Below are positions 12,808-23,539 of a stretch of DNA of 64,000 nt, piece by piece; position 1 is the stretch's first letter, and each line of letters starts with the position of its first letter. This stretch comes from Rhynchosporium graminicola (taxonomy: Eukaryota; Ascomycota; Leotiomycetes; Helotiales; Ploettnerulaceae). The DNA lies in contig FJUW01000004.1 in assembly GCA_900074885.1 (NCBI GenBank), positions 806,001 to 870,000 of the forward strand, given 5' to 3'. The notes under the pieces are model-generated. The model was not told the DNA's origin and searched no databases. It saw nothing but the letters and a program-made list of their open reading frames with translations. Both the position numbers and the translations under genes were made by a program.

Positions 12808-14235
12808 TCAAGGTGTTCTACCGCCGACAAGCCTTTCAGCCCTCTCTATGCGGCCTTCACTCTTGGGGTCATAGAATGCTGAAATCGTTAGCGCCTGCTT
12901 GATATCATTTCTTGAAATGTCTTACGTTTCTCCCCAAAAACAGTAGTCCTGACCCCTCTCCTTGCACCCTTGGGGTAATTCCCGGGAATGACACGATGAA
13001 GCGTTGCTCTCTGTATCCGCTTGTCAGTTTCAATGAGTCTCTACAATTCTTGGAAACGTCCGAGCGTGATCTTACGTTATCCCACATTGCGATGCTCCTA
13101 ACGGCCCATTTCCATCTGACGAGGTGATCATCTGCACTATGAATATGCAGATTTAAGAACTGGAGCAAAGCATCTGATTCTGCTTTCTTGAGCTCGGCAA
13201 ATCCGGTACAATAGGCGAGATTCACGTTCAAGGCCTTGAGGCCAGTGACTGGGTGAGTGCGAATGGCAGGGTGATGTGTATCAATTGGTGGGCGGTTGGG
13301 CTTATCTCCGTAGTAGTCCTGGAAACTTGCTTAGCTGAGTTCCGTTCGAGATCAGTTGGGGGGCCAAAATAGGAGTCCTAACAATGGTGGTATCATATTG
13401 TAAACGCGAAGTATGAATAGCATGTAGACCCTCCAACATCTTTTGCATAGGTGGACTAAGCTCATCGTACAGACCGTACCCAGAGACCCAGGCTGTGTCT
13501 CCACCGACATCCGGATGGACTTCCATACGTAATAAGGAGTAGCTGGGTGCTTTTACAGTTAGTGATGAGCCAGAACAGGGTCAGGATGACAAACGATTGA
13601 TCTCGAAGCTCGTGTCGGCATGATATTCCATCATTGGCCAGGGAGTATATTTGGAAACCGTTCGCCAATCCGAGTTGCTGCCAGATACTATGAAATGCTT
13701 TTTATCCTACAACGTGTCAAAAAGCATTGTCTGTCGCCGTGGTGAAAAGGTAAATACCTTTTGCGTCGTGTGTTTGTCCAAAGTCCCAAAATGTTCGAAG
13801 ATCTGAACCTGCTTTTCCGTAGACAGATCTTGGTTTCTGAAGAAGACAACGCCACGTTCATTGACGAGTGCTGCGAGCTCATCCAATTGTTTGTCATTCA
13901 ACTGGCTCAGCTGGACATCTCTCAACTCAGTCCCTTTGAATGTCATCAGTATCGTGCACCGGCATACCTGTCGATAATGATATAGAAAACTTACCAATAC
14001 TTTCAGTCAAGTCATGAGTCCTGGCAACAGATAGTAGAGCCTTCTTCTCCGGGTCAGCATAGAATGCCCTGTCCTTCTCTGGCTTAAGTTCTTTGAGAGG
14101 AGGATCGGGAGGGATGTGAGCCTTGATCTTGGGATTGTAGTGGGAGTGAATCACAGTTGGAAATCCGGAATCCGGGGAAATGTGCTTGTAGGCGTCGAGA
14201 GACTCGATTGGAGGTGGCCGAAGTAAAGTTTCCAT
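12808..14235 (-). CDS. TauD/TfdA-family 2OG-Fe(II) dioxygenase
   Basis: An intron-rich gene read on the minus strand, starting METLLRPPPIESLDAYKHI and ending ERAERLVGGRTP. Successive exons carry TELRDVQLSQLNDKQLDEL, ERGVVFFRNQDLS, the HxD metal motif in EYHADTSFEINPPSYSLL, GGDTAWVSGYGLYDELS, RPPIDTHHPAIRTHPVTG, and the distal His and Arg in ATLHRVIPGN and RRGVRTT. The HADTSFE exon is recovered only after removing an intron with GTTTGT donor. About six short introns restore one continuous frame. Family members hydroxylate sulfonates, alkyl sulfates or other small acids using 2-oxoglutarate. Fungal members are often recruited into metabolite clusters. It is convergent with the MFS gene and is the second Fe(II)/2OG enzyme in 6 kb. 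Confidence 0.85.
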
Positions 14236-14542
14236 CGTCGGTCTTCTTGGAGTTACAGAAATTAAATTATCGTGGGTTGAATAACTTGCTCTATATTGAA
14301 AATTTCTGCGCTTGAATCACCAGGACTACAATATGTATGTTGTTGCCGTGTCTCGATGGCTTGACATAATCTCCCGTTGCTGTAATATTATACACAACAT
14401 AAAAGCTGCATGCTGTCGTGCTACAGGGCTACTGTAGAAATTGAGTGGAACCTTCCGCAAAGCCACCTCTCGCGCTGATCTGGTCTTAGATGAACTCAAA
14501 ATAAAGTACACTTCGATGGTGCTGTTGTAAAACACTGTAATA

Positions 14543-14645
14543 GGTTTCTCCGCAGGTCTGAACCTGACCGGGATGATCAATTCTAACCAAAAAGTCCCCT
14601 GCGACCCCACTGTGGACAGGCTTAGATCCACGGAGACACCGAGTA
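14543..14645 (+). mobile_element. MITE-like repeat, copy 2
   Basis: Begins GGTTTCTCCGCAGGTCTG and ends CCACGGAGACACCGAG, so the termini are imperfect inverted repeats. It aligns over its length with the minus-strand copy at 7131-7232. ACTGTA flanks both sides (about 14534-14539 and 14645-14650), a possible target-site duplication. Confidence 0.6.
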
Positions 14646-14651
14646 CTGTAG

Positions 14652-14700
14652 TCGGTTTCTCCAGAAGTCTGAACCTGACAGGGTTTGTTTACAGGGTCTC
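14652..14700 (+). repeat. partial MITE-like repeat, copy 3
   Basis: Immediately downstream of copy 2 the start recurs (CGGTTTCTCCAGAAGTCTG, then AACCTGACAGGG) and then fades. It looks like a truncated or nested third copy. Confidence 0.5.
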
Positions 14701-14939
14701 TCGGTACATTTACCCTGCAAACTCCTTATGGATGCATTCAGACTTCTACGTAGTAAAGAAACCGAGCATGTCGAGGCTGCTTGCATTCGTGTTCGGGAAG
14801 TGAACGTAGGTTGCGGAATGGGTTGGTCAGGTTTTAGGAAAGACCTACGCATGGGTACCATATGGGGGTCCTCGAAGAAGTATAGAACCCATAAGTAGGT
14901 AATAGTTCGAGCACCCTATCCACAGGTTCCTGTAAGTAA

Positions 14940-15650
14940 ACTGTAGGTATTTCTAAACATAAACTTAAGTCATATAACTTAACGAAACTGGATTGAATTA
15001 ACCTGACTTGAATAATATATATTATTAGCTTAGTATATACTTCGATTTCATATTAGATTATATGAAGGTTATAAGATATAAATTCTATATTCTTTGATTT
15101 GCTAAATATTGAGTAATTAATTTACTAGTATAATACATAAGGTTTTTTTGAGTTTTTATTACTCCAATATTTGCGTTAATTTATTTATTGACCTATGACT
15201 ATGTCTTGTAATTCATATACTAGTAATGCCTAGAAATACATTGTAATAAAGAATAATATGAATAAAAAGGATACTTACAAGGAAAAGACTCCAGATATTA
15301 CAAATTTAATTAGTCTAGAAATTCTGAATATTCAAATCAATAAAGTAGACTTGCATAAATATAGAACTATAAGTGATATGTCTCTTACTGCTGCTATTTT
15401 GGCTGTCTAATATTTATAAAGGTCTCTAAATTTACTTATATATCGCTATAATTTGAATTTCTTTCAATTCTATATCTCTTTCTTCTTCCCTTCCGATTTC
15501 AGACAACTTCCGATTGAGTTTTCTATTTTCTCGCTGCTTCACACTTAGATCTTTCGGATTTTCGAATCTTCAGATCCTTAATTCTTTACTTTCAAAAATT
15601 TCGGTTCCTTTTTAGGAGATTTATAAAGCTTATAGCTCCCGGTGCCATGT
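14940..15650. repeat. AT-rich decayed tract
   Basis: About 700 bp of strongly AT-rich sequence with TATATA-type runs and no open frame of note. It is distinct from flanking gene DNA. This is the expected footprint of an old transposon degraded by C-to-T mutation, but no transposon domain can be read. Confidence 0.4.
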
Positions 15651-16253
15651 GTACCTTTCCTGAACTCAGTACGATTATTAGCTAGATGGGTTTCACGTGG
15701 CTTAGCAAGGCTGATTTTGCGTTTATTGTAACCAAAAACCCTAAATAATCAATAGGCTGAAGCACATTCTCAACTAGTATATATCCTAAGAATCTGCTTA
15801 GCAACAGATTGGGGGGAGGAGTACCCTATGGACACCCTTTTACCTTGGAAAACGATAATCTCGAAGTTTACACCTTTAAACCTCTAAAGCTATTGACTTT
15901 AGATTCTGCGAGCAATTAGAGTGGTTTTTATTTGATTGATCTAGCGATGGAATTTCCTTTCGCGAAGTTAACTCAAATTAATTAAGGTAATCCCGAGCTC
16001 CTCCCGAGGTGCATATTCGTCCGCGAAGGAGCTGAACCTTTGAAGTTGAGGTAGGAAGCACCCAAAATATCATGATTGCTTTGAGTGCCTAGCCGGACGG
16101 AAATAGTCTAGGTTCCACGTCCTGTCGATAGGCACTTTTTCTCTTTCTTACTTATGAGGTTGTTTTCCTTCAGATCCTTCGGCTGTAAGATGCTTAAAAC
16201 ATGCAAATTTGTTTCCTCTCTCCAATCAATTATTAGCCAACGATTCGTCCAAA

Positions 16254-18254
16254 ATGCAGCTCTCTTTTCCCCACTTATCCCCCTTCCCTGAGCTGATTCA
16301 GAGGGCCCAGCGTGATCCGAGTAAAATCGTACTTCGGGACCACTCCACAGGCAAGACTGCCACAGCTGGGAAGCTGTTGCAAAGCGTTTCTCTGATACGC
16401 GCGGATATACAAGCAGCATTGGGCGGCAATGATACTGAATGTGCCCAAAAAGACATAAATGATCGATTCATCTTCCTCCTCGCCCCTCCAGGTTTAGAAT
16501 ATGTGGCTGCAATGCTCGCTATAATTTCGCTGGGCGCGGGAATGTCGGCTCAGTGTGAGTTTCCTCAACTACAGCTCTCGTTGAAAGAAGTCCTATACTC
16601 ATTCAATTCAGCCCTAGTTATCAGGCCAGAGGAGATGGCTCGCTTCATCAAGATTGCGAAGCCTCTCGCTCTACTCTACACATCAGATTTGACTGAAAAA
16701 GTCAATGCTATCGAATCCATTTCTACCGAGATGGAAAGTGCCAGCGAGCCCATGATCCCCTTTCTCGAAATTCGAATCGATCATACCGTTTATCCCACGT
16801 CTCATCATTACGTAATGAAGCAAAATATTGGATCTGCGTCTGATCTGATTGGTACGCTATTCTTCACTTCTGGAACATCTGGAAGTCCGAAAGGCGTTAT
16901 TCATTCCTACATTGCCATTCTTGCATCCGCAAGAGAACGGATAGAGTCGTGGAGTTTGACCGAGCATGATATGGTTCTTTGTCAAAAGCCAGGAAATTGG
17001 ATGGGAGGCATTTTTGGCATTCTTCCGAGCCTGATTGCTGGAGCTTGTTTGTAAGTCTTCCCTTTCCATCCTTCCAAGTCCTACATTGCTATCCTGTCTC
17101 GTTAGATGAAGACTGCATGAGCTATATTGACGATTCTATGAACAGAGAAACATGTGCCGCGGTGTTTGATTCGAAATGGTTCTGGGAACGGATTCGTCAA
17201 GGGGGTCTTAGCATATTCTCCATTGCGCCCGAGGGATATGACAGATTCGCAGAGTATTACGATGAAAACATCGCTACACTTCCGGCTGAGCAGAAGGAGA
17301 GCTATATCGCCGGAATTACGGCGGTAAAGGTTGCTGGTGCAACGGGATCTCGGCTTTTGCCACAGACTCAACATAGGTGGACTGAGCTCAGGCGTGGAAA
17401 GCCTCTACTGAATCTTTATGGATCTACAGAGGCAACTTTGATATGTGGTATGAATTGGAAAAACCCCGACTATCTTGATATGGTGAGATTCTAGTGTGGG
17501 AAAAGGAAGCATTGCGATACTAAGTTGATGGCAGTGCTCAGTCGGGCCACCTGTCCCGGGCGTCGAGGTGAAAATCGTCGGAGGAGAGATGCGACTGAAA
17601 GCTCCGACAATGTTTTCTCGGTATGTTACACATAGCTCTTGCACATTTGAAAAGCTACTAAAACGCAAAAGATACCTTTCCGATGATCCCACCCAAACCG
17701 AGAAAGCCTTCGATTCTGAGGGTTTCTTCAGAACAGGCGATTGTGCAGAGGAACTTGGAGGTTGCTATATCCTCCATGGTCGAGCAAACATTGACGGTTA
17801 GGAACACTTCTTGCGATCTCCAAATTGTCTACAAACTGACACATCGACAGTTATGCATTTTTGGGGATTTACTTTACATACAAGCGAGATCGAAAGCGCT
17901 CTCACATCCCTCCCTTACATTGCCGATGCTATCGTTCTTCCCATCGATGATGAAGAATGTCAGCAGCGTGCTGCAGCCATCATACGACTTCAGCCGTCAT
18001 GCGAATCAAATTTTCCGCAGTTGAAGGAACTACGGAATGACTTGACCCAAAGTACAGGGCTAATGCAGTTTAAACAGCCTACGGTGGTCTACTGGCTCCG
18101 AGAGAGCGAGGAAATATCACTAACAGCAAACGGGAAGGTTTCAAAGAAAATGACAAAAAGTAAACTTTTCGTTAATGGATGGCAGTCCGAGAAGAATGTC
18201 GAGGTCTTAGATCTGAAAGAAATGGAATACTGGCGTATGGGTGGCCAGTGCTAA
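16254..18254 (+). CDS. AMP-dependent acyl-CoA synthetase/ligase (ANL superfamily)
   Basis: Four exons, 16254-17050, 17146-17482, 17535-17796 and 17851-18254, total 1800 nt and encode 599 residues. Adenylation motifs appear in order: the P-loop-like LFFTSGTSGSPKGV, LLNLYGSTEA, GFFRTGDCAE, and LHGRANID at the hinge. The C-terminal lysine needed for adenylation lies in LTANGKVSKK. There is no carrier-protein or condensation domain, so this is a stand-alone acyl-activating enzyme making acyl-AMP and probably acyl-CoA. The overall layout recalls malonyl/short-chain acyl-CoA synthetases, but the substrate is not determinable. No peroxisomal SKL ending is seen (ends MGGQC). An in-frame ATG at 16209 would add 15 residues; 16254 has the better Kozak context. 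Confidence 0.85.
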
Positions 18255-19554
18255 TTGATGTTCGAGGTGTGTGCAGGGCGAGGAAGAGAGGATAAAAACG
18301 TATATCTTCTCACATGGCGAGGCGTTTAAATGTTCAATTAGTTTTGACTCGTCGAGGTTGCTTGAGCTTGTGTCGGCGAAAAAGAGTACGCAAACTGTAG
18401 CAGTGTGGTTAGATCTTGTTTAGGTAGCCTACACATGATTTAGGTTGAGTCGTTTGACAAAATTTATGACTTTCAAAACTTTTCGGGTTAATATTCTGCA
18501 TTGCTTTTGTGATAACGAGTGAGGTTAACATTTTGGAAGGCCTTCCCCAGAGACGATCTTACGGGAAATCGCCTCAATGTTGTCACATCTGAGTACAGCT
18601 GTTATGGGATTTTGAATGTTTCGTAGTCGGCCAGACAGTGACGCGATGATTTCGCAATTGATTCCATATATTGCAGACTGGTAGAAGAAATACTTGGCAA
18701 AGTAACCCGCGTGTGTCTCTAATCGTCTGCTATCATGCCCACAACGTCGTGCCTCTTCAAACAGAATGAGAATACCGCAAGAATTGTTGAACATGAGGTT
18801 TTTGCAGGGCACTCAAATCTGTCGATCTTTGCATGCTGGCTGCCACCCAAACCTTGCCGTACAGCTCATACACAACATTCCATAGCCCCAAGATCTCCAG
18901 TACTACAATACAGCGTCAAGCCGCGACGAAAACAAATGTAGATCGAGCGAGCCCCGCAGCAAAAATAAACCACAGCGTTGTACAGCATCAAGAACGGTAC
19001 CTATGATTCGACCACTGGCTGTTGACCGTGAGGTTGTGTAACGGACTTTGACTGTCACACATCTCGTATTGCCGGTCAAGGTGTACAATTCAGCGGGGAA
19101 ACTGTAGGCTTGAGTTTAGTCCATTGAGACTCATGCAGCCAATTCAGTCAAAGGATGTCGCTCGCGAGGTCGTTGGACAGGTGGTTGAACAAGGAAACAT
19201 CTCAGCTGGCGGCCACACGTGAGACCGATGATGAACCAGATTTTGAGCTTTGATTTGATGGGATTGTCCTTCCGCTATTGTCATCGGAATCATTATTGTC
19301 CTGCTCGTCCCTCATTCACTCCTTTCTAGACGGTCGGAATAATGAACACTCACCCATTACTCTTTCCTAAAAGGTAGTAAAGCACCTGCTCATTGTAAGA
19401 CTTGCACGTAGGTCCTTCTGTATTAGAGTACTGTGCCGGCCATGTCATTTCCTCATCTTTCTCCCATTCTCTAGACCACGAACACATAGCATCACTTGTG
19501 CCCACATTGCAAAATAACTCAAGTACGAACCACCGAGTCTACACTTCCCTCACA
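18255..19554. other. intergenic, nothing firm
   Basis: Promoter of the cupin gene on the right. A 95-codon minus-strand frame at 18525-18812 has unremarkable composition and no homologue I recognise, so it is not called. Confidence 0.4.
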
Positions 19555-20074
19555 ATGTCTCATGCCAAACCACAACCTCCCGCAGCGGAGCCAAAATACG
19601 ATCCCAGGTTTGTTGACACCCTATCTTCATGTTACCGCCCTTTGCTAGAAACTCTTAATGACCTTACCAAATAGTCGTCCCTTTCCAAATGTTGAACTCC
19701 TCTACAAGAAACCAATTGCCAATTGTCCGGGAATGACTATCGTTGCTCTCCGCGTCTCCTTTCCGCCAAACGGTTCGACGCCCCCTCATACCCACGCCGG
19801 TGCTTTCCTCGTGGGCAACGTGACCTCTGGCTATACACTAGACAAGATGAATGACGGTCCCATGGTAATTCATGGCCCAGGAGATACCTTCAGTGAGAAT
19901 CCTGGGTGCAGACACAGAATCAACGACAATGCGAGTGCCACAGAACCGGCCATCGTTGTCGCAACGTTGATTTTGGAGACTGAAGTCGTGGAGAAGGTTG
20001 GGATCAAGGGCTTGGTCGTTATTGATGAAGAGTATCGGGCTATGGTTGAGGAGGCTCAAGCTGGAAAGAACTAG
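19555..20074 (+). CDS. small single-domain cupin protein
   Basis: Two exons, 19555-19607 and 19675-20074, encode 150 residues with a phase-2 intron. The core is a conserved beta-barrel cupin: PNGSTPPHTHAGAFLVGNV is motif 1 and PGDTFSENPGCRHRINDN is motif 2. The metal-binding HxH and the later His are present, but the Glu usually found 3-4 residues after HxH is not obvious. Small cupins of this kind include dioxygenase, isomerase and sugar-binding proteins. The function here cannot be assigned. No signal peptide, so probably cytosolic. The next gene, a multicopper oxidase, is convergent and begins about 740 bp beyond it. Confidence 0.8.
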
Positions 20075-20811
20075 TGATGAAAAAGGACGGTGGGAATGGA
20101 GGGATAAATGCTGTATATTTAATGTGGATGGTGCGAGCATTCGCCGCAAGGTGATTAGAGCCCTAGCTTGGAACACGATGAACTTTTCAATCAGATGCAA
20201 TTAGCTTTTCTTGCGTTTTCTTTTGCCTCGAACCTTCATCCTGAAGTGAGTCTCAGATGACATTGGATGTGAAGCTCTTCGGCCTTCTTTCAAGGGATTC
20301 TCTATCTCAAATTTTCAGCAGAGGCCACAAAAACAGAAGCTTACTCGTTTGACGAAAACGTATAAAATGAAAATTTCTGAGAGAAATAAAGCTGTTGCTT
20401 ACTGTAAAAGAATTTTGCTTAGCATGCCGGGTCAGGACTAGCCTCTGGTTAAGGAAGGAGTACTGATTTAGCTGAACACACACTCTCCTAGATTGATAAC
20501 ATCAAAATTCCCTTGGAATTTACCCTTTATCGCTCACTGTAACCGAAGCATTTGTCCGAAAATCTGAACGTGAGTGGTACCAACCAAATTCAACGATTGA
20601 GCAACTTAGAATGTTCCAAGATCAAGAACTGAACGATGCCAGAAATAGAAACCATATATTCAAACTACTGGATACGGACGAAAGTTTAAACTAGTGAAAG
20701 TAGCGGTAAGTGCCGAAGTACATGGCTGATCTGTCTAAAGACATGTTTGGCGCACTACCGTTCACAAATTGGCGACATTCGATCTGATAATCAACCCGAG
20801 TGCTGCTGCGC
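20075..20811. other. convergent intergenic spacer
   Basis: Lies between the 3' ends of the cupin gene and the multicopper oxidase. No gene or structured element recognised. Confidence 0.5.
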
Positions 20812-23539
20812 TCAAACGCCGGAATCCACTTGATTCACAACATTGCCTGCCGCCTGCCAAGCTTCGTAATCTCTGCAGGTCTGCTCTATGATAGCAGGGA
20901 TATGTATTTTGGCGATCTCGTCGGTACGCTCGAATATGTTCACGTAAAGACCACCGGCGACATGTCCTGCGATATGGCAACTTAACGGAGAAGTCAGCGA
21001 TGGCTATTTCAAGTGGGATATAAGAGAAGGATAAAAAAAAGTGGTCAAGATTATCTTGAAACAAAATCTGGGCTCCCCATTGACATACTGGAAAGGCCAA
21101 GTCCCAGGATTATCTGCCTCGAATTGGATGACGGCATAGCTTGCAGCTGGGATTAGAACTGTGTCGCGCCGAATAGGATTATCGGGATTGATAATAGTAT
21201 GACCATCCCATTCACCTGGTCCCGCGGCGACAATCTGGAAGTTGTGCCCGTGTAAGTGCATGGGATGCACAGCGAAACCGGGATTGCGAAGTATCAGACG
21301 AATTGATGCATTCTTTCCGTAATCGTAGACGTTCCAATCCGGGGAATATGGGTATGAATTGTTCCCTTGATTGGAAAGGAGCAGTACGGGCAGATTGTAA
21401 TTCTGTGACATGGTTAGCAGTATGTACAATTATGAGGAAACATGGGACTTGACGGACCGCGCGAAAGGCAGAGTTATTGACTACCCACAGGTAGTTTCCG
21501 GATGCATTACGTGCCACATCGAACAGCATCGTATCAGTTGTTGATGGCTCGAAAGATTTCATGGGGTACCAAGGGACGCTCAGGGCAATATCATCCTAAG
21601 AGGAATAGTGTCTGGTTAGCTTTACCGAGTCTGCTTTGATATCACCAATAAGGGCAATGGGATGGCGAATGTTGGCATACATTACCACAGTAGCCGAGAG
21701 ACTGTTCTAGTTCGGGCCATGGCTTGCTATTTGAAACCAAATTCTTGTGAGAATAATAAACAATGGCTGTAGCGTTGGGCTGATATGCGTCACTACAACT
21801 CGCAAGAGTAGATCGCATGGTGTACGCGTCTGTAGTGTTTCGAAGGCCCTTGACGATGACATCAAAACGTTGGCCAATTCCCACAGTGAGAGCTACATAT
21901 AGAGATCAGCATCGTTATTTACAGAAAGAGGTAAGACTGCTGGTGACGGCATACTTTTGACAGTGTAAGGCTTGATTCGGACGAAATCTGTCGAGATGAT
22001 GGTCAATTCGTGACCATCGATCGAAAATTTCTGCTGTCCATCTCCACCGGCATTGATCAGACGCAGTAAGTGTCTCTTTCCGGGTGAGAATCTAAATTTG
22101 CTGACACCAGCATTGGGTACGCAGGGAGTGGTGTCGTTCGGGCCCGTTCTGTAGCAATGTAAGCTGTTGCGGCCGTTGATCAGATTGTTGTTCGAGAATG
22201 CAACAACTTCATCGATGTCGTCCGATACGGAAAGCTCCGAAAGTTCTTCACCGGTGGCGTGGAAGTAGTCGCTGATAATAACAGGGCCCTTGTCTTGGGA
22301 TAAATTAGCATCATGGTCGTTTTGAAAACAGTGAAAATTTACCAATGTCATATTCGACATGTTTTGGTCCGTGGATAATCATAGGTCCGTATAACCCCTA
22401 AAAAATCAAACGTCAACTCGTTTCCAGGTAATGCAGCACCTAGATATAGATTGCAGGTGTAGAGAATGATTGACATGAACAAAATTCGAGTAGCGAAGAG
22501 CATGTTTACGTACATCCGCGTACTGAGCTGCATAGTGAGAATGCCACCAACTGGTGCCGTATTGATCAGCTATAAAGGTGTAGGTAAAAGATTTGCCGGG
22601 AACGATAGGGCATTGTTGAACACCAGGAATTCCGTCCTGCCATCTGTGCTGATCAGTACTGCGCAGAAGAATTCGAGACAAGATATGCTAACACGGTGCC
22701 CTTTTGTGTAATTCCATGCCAATGTATAGCTGTACCATCCTCAGGGCCATAGATCGCATTATGAATGGTCACTTCGATAGTGTCGCCCCTGGCGTGAGAA
22801 ACATTAGAATCAATTCCCAAAAAGTTGTTGCTACCACAACTTACCAGTTTGCTTCAATTGGAGGGCCTGGTAATTGACCGTTGACGAAAAGACCTTCCTT
22901 TTCGTATCCATCTGGAGCCTTCACACCTCTTGCGACAGTCCAATTGTATCTTCGAATGACACTAGAAACAATTAGTGAATGGCTGATTGTAGCTCAGTCT
23001 CAGCTTACCCAGTAAAAGGCGGATCTGGAAATTCATTAGTGTACACTTCCGGGAAAGCCTTGGACTTTTATGACTTACCATCTTTGGAGAACGCAAAAGT
23101 CAGTTAAACTTCAAGCCATAGCAGTAACTAGATCAACAGTCGTTCGCCCTTTCGTGATTGGATATTGCCAATGTGACTTACTAGGGTCCGAATCCGCCGT
23201 CTTATCCCCCCAAGGAGCACCATAAGGCAAAGGCTTAGATCACATTAGCGAATGGTGGTTTTGGAGGGAAGTAGATCAATGGATGATGGAGGAAAGAGGT
23301 TATAGACCAAAGCATCGGCCTTGAGACTCGATTTTTGGGGTTATCTAGTCCTCTGCGGGTGCCTGAAAGATGTGGAACATACAGTAGTGGGTTTAGTTGT
23401 CCACAAGTAATCTTTATTTGGCTCTAGATAGTCATCTGAAGGCTGTTAGTTTACATATCTTCCTAGGAAGAGGGGAATGAATACTCTGAGCCAAGGCAAA
23501 AGAGCCTATCAAGAGGCCGTAAAGAAGACTAAGCTTCAT
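20812..23539 (-). CDS. secreted laccase-like multicopper oxidase
   Basis: An intron-rich gene starting with a signal peptide ([17 protein letters not shown]) and ending VVNQVDSGV. All four copper-binding motifs are present in order: HWHG, WWHSH (in [13 protein letters not shown]), [10 protein letters not shown], and [12 protein letters not shown]. The last is assembled only across the final intron. The predicted axial position is Leu. [15 protein letters not shown] is typical of ascomycete laccases. The first two introns join the leader to [16 protein letters not shown] and then to [17 protein letters not shown]. That second intron is the long one (about 165 nt), and shorter alternatives produced stops. 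Laccases oxidise phenols at the T1 copper and reduce O2 to water at the trinuclear centre. Roles include lignin breakdown, pigment polymerisation and detoxification. Spliced length was not summed exactly. Confidence 0.87.

Larger units (their letters stand above)
14236..16253. other. intergenic with MITE-like repeats and AT-rich tract
   Basis: No gene supported. It contains two further copies of the GGTTTCTCC repeat (14543-14645 and from 14652). A strongly AT-rich stretch runs from about 14940 to 15650 with many TA steps and no readable frame, consistent with a repeat decayed by RIP-like mutation. The promoter of the ANL gene occupies the right end. Confidence 0.5.

Noticed and set aside
12905..14000. 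Apparent disruption of the TauD-like gene (HxD motif out of frame)
   Set aside because: Removing introns with GTATTT and GTTTGT donors puts HADTSFE and NPPSYSLL in one frame, so the gene looks intact.
18525..18812. 95-codon minus-strand frame between the ANL and cupin genes
   Set aside because: Somewhat protein-like, but it lacks a recognisable domain, flanking exons or promoter evidence. Not enough to call.
23228..23392. Extra small exon in the laccase 5' region
   Set aside because: The internal candidate introns are too short (20-32 nt) or give stops. One 165-nt intron joining KPTT to [10 protein letters not shown] keeps the frame.
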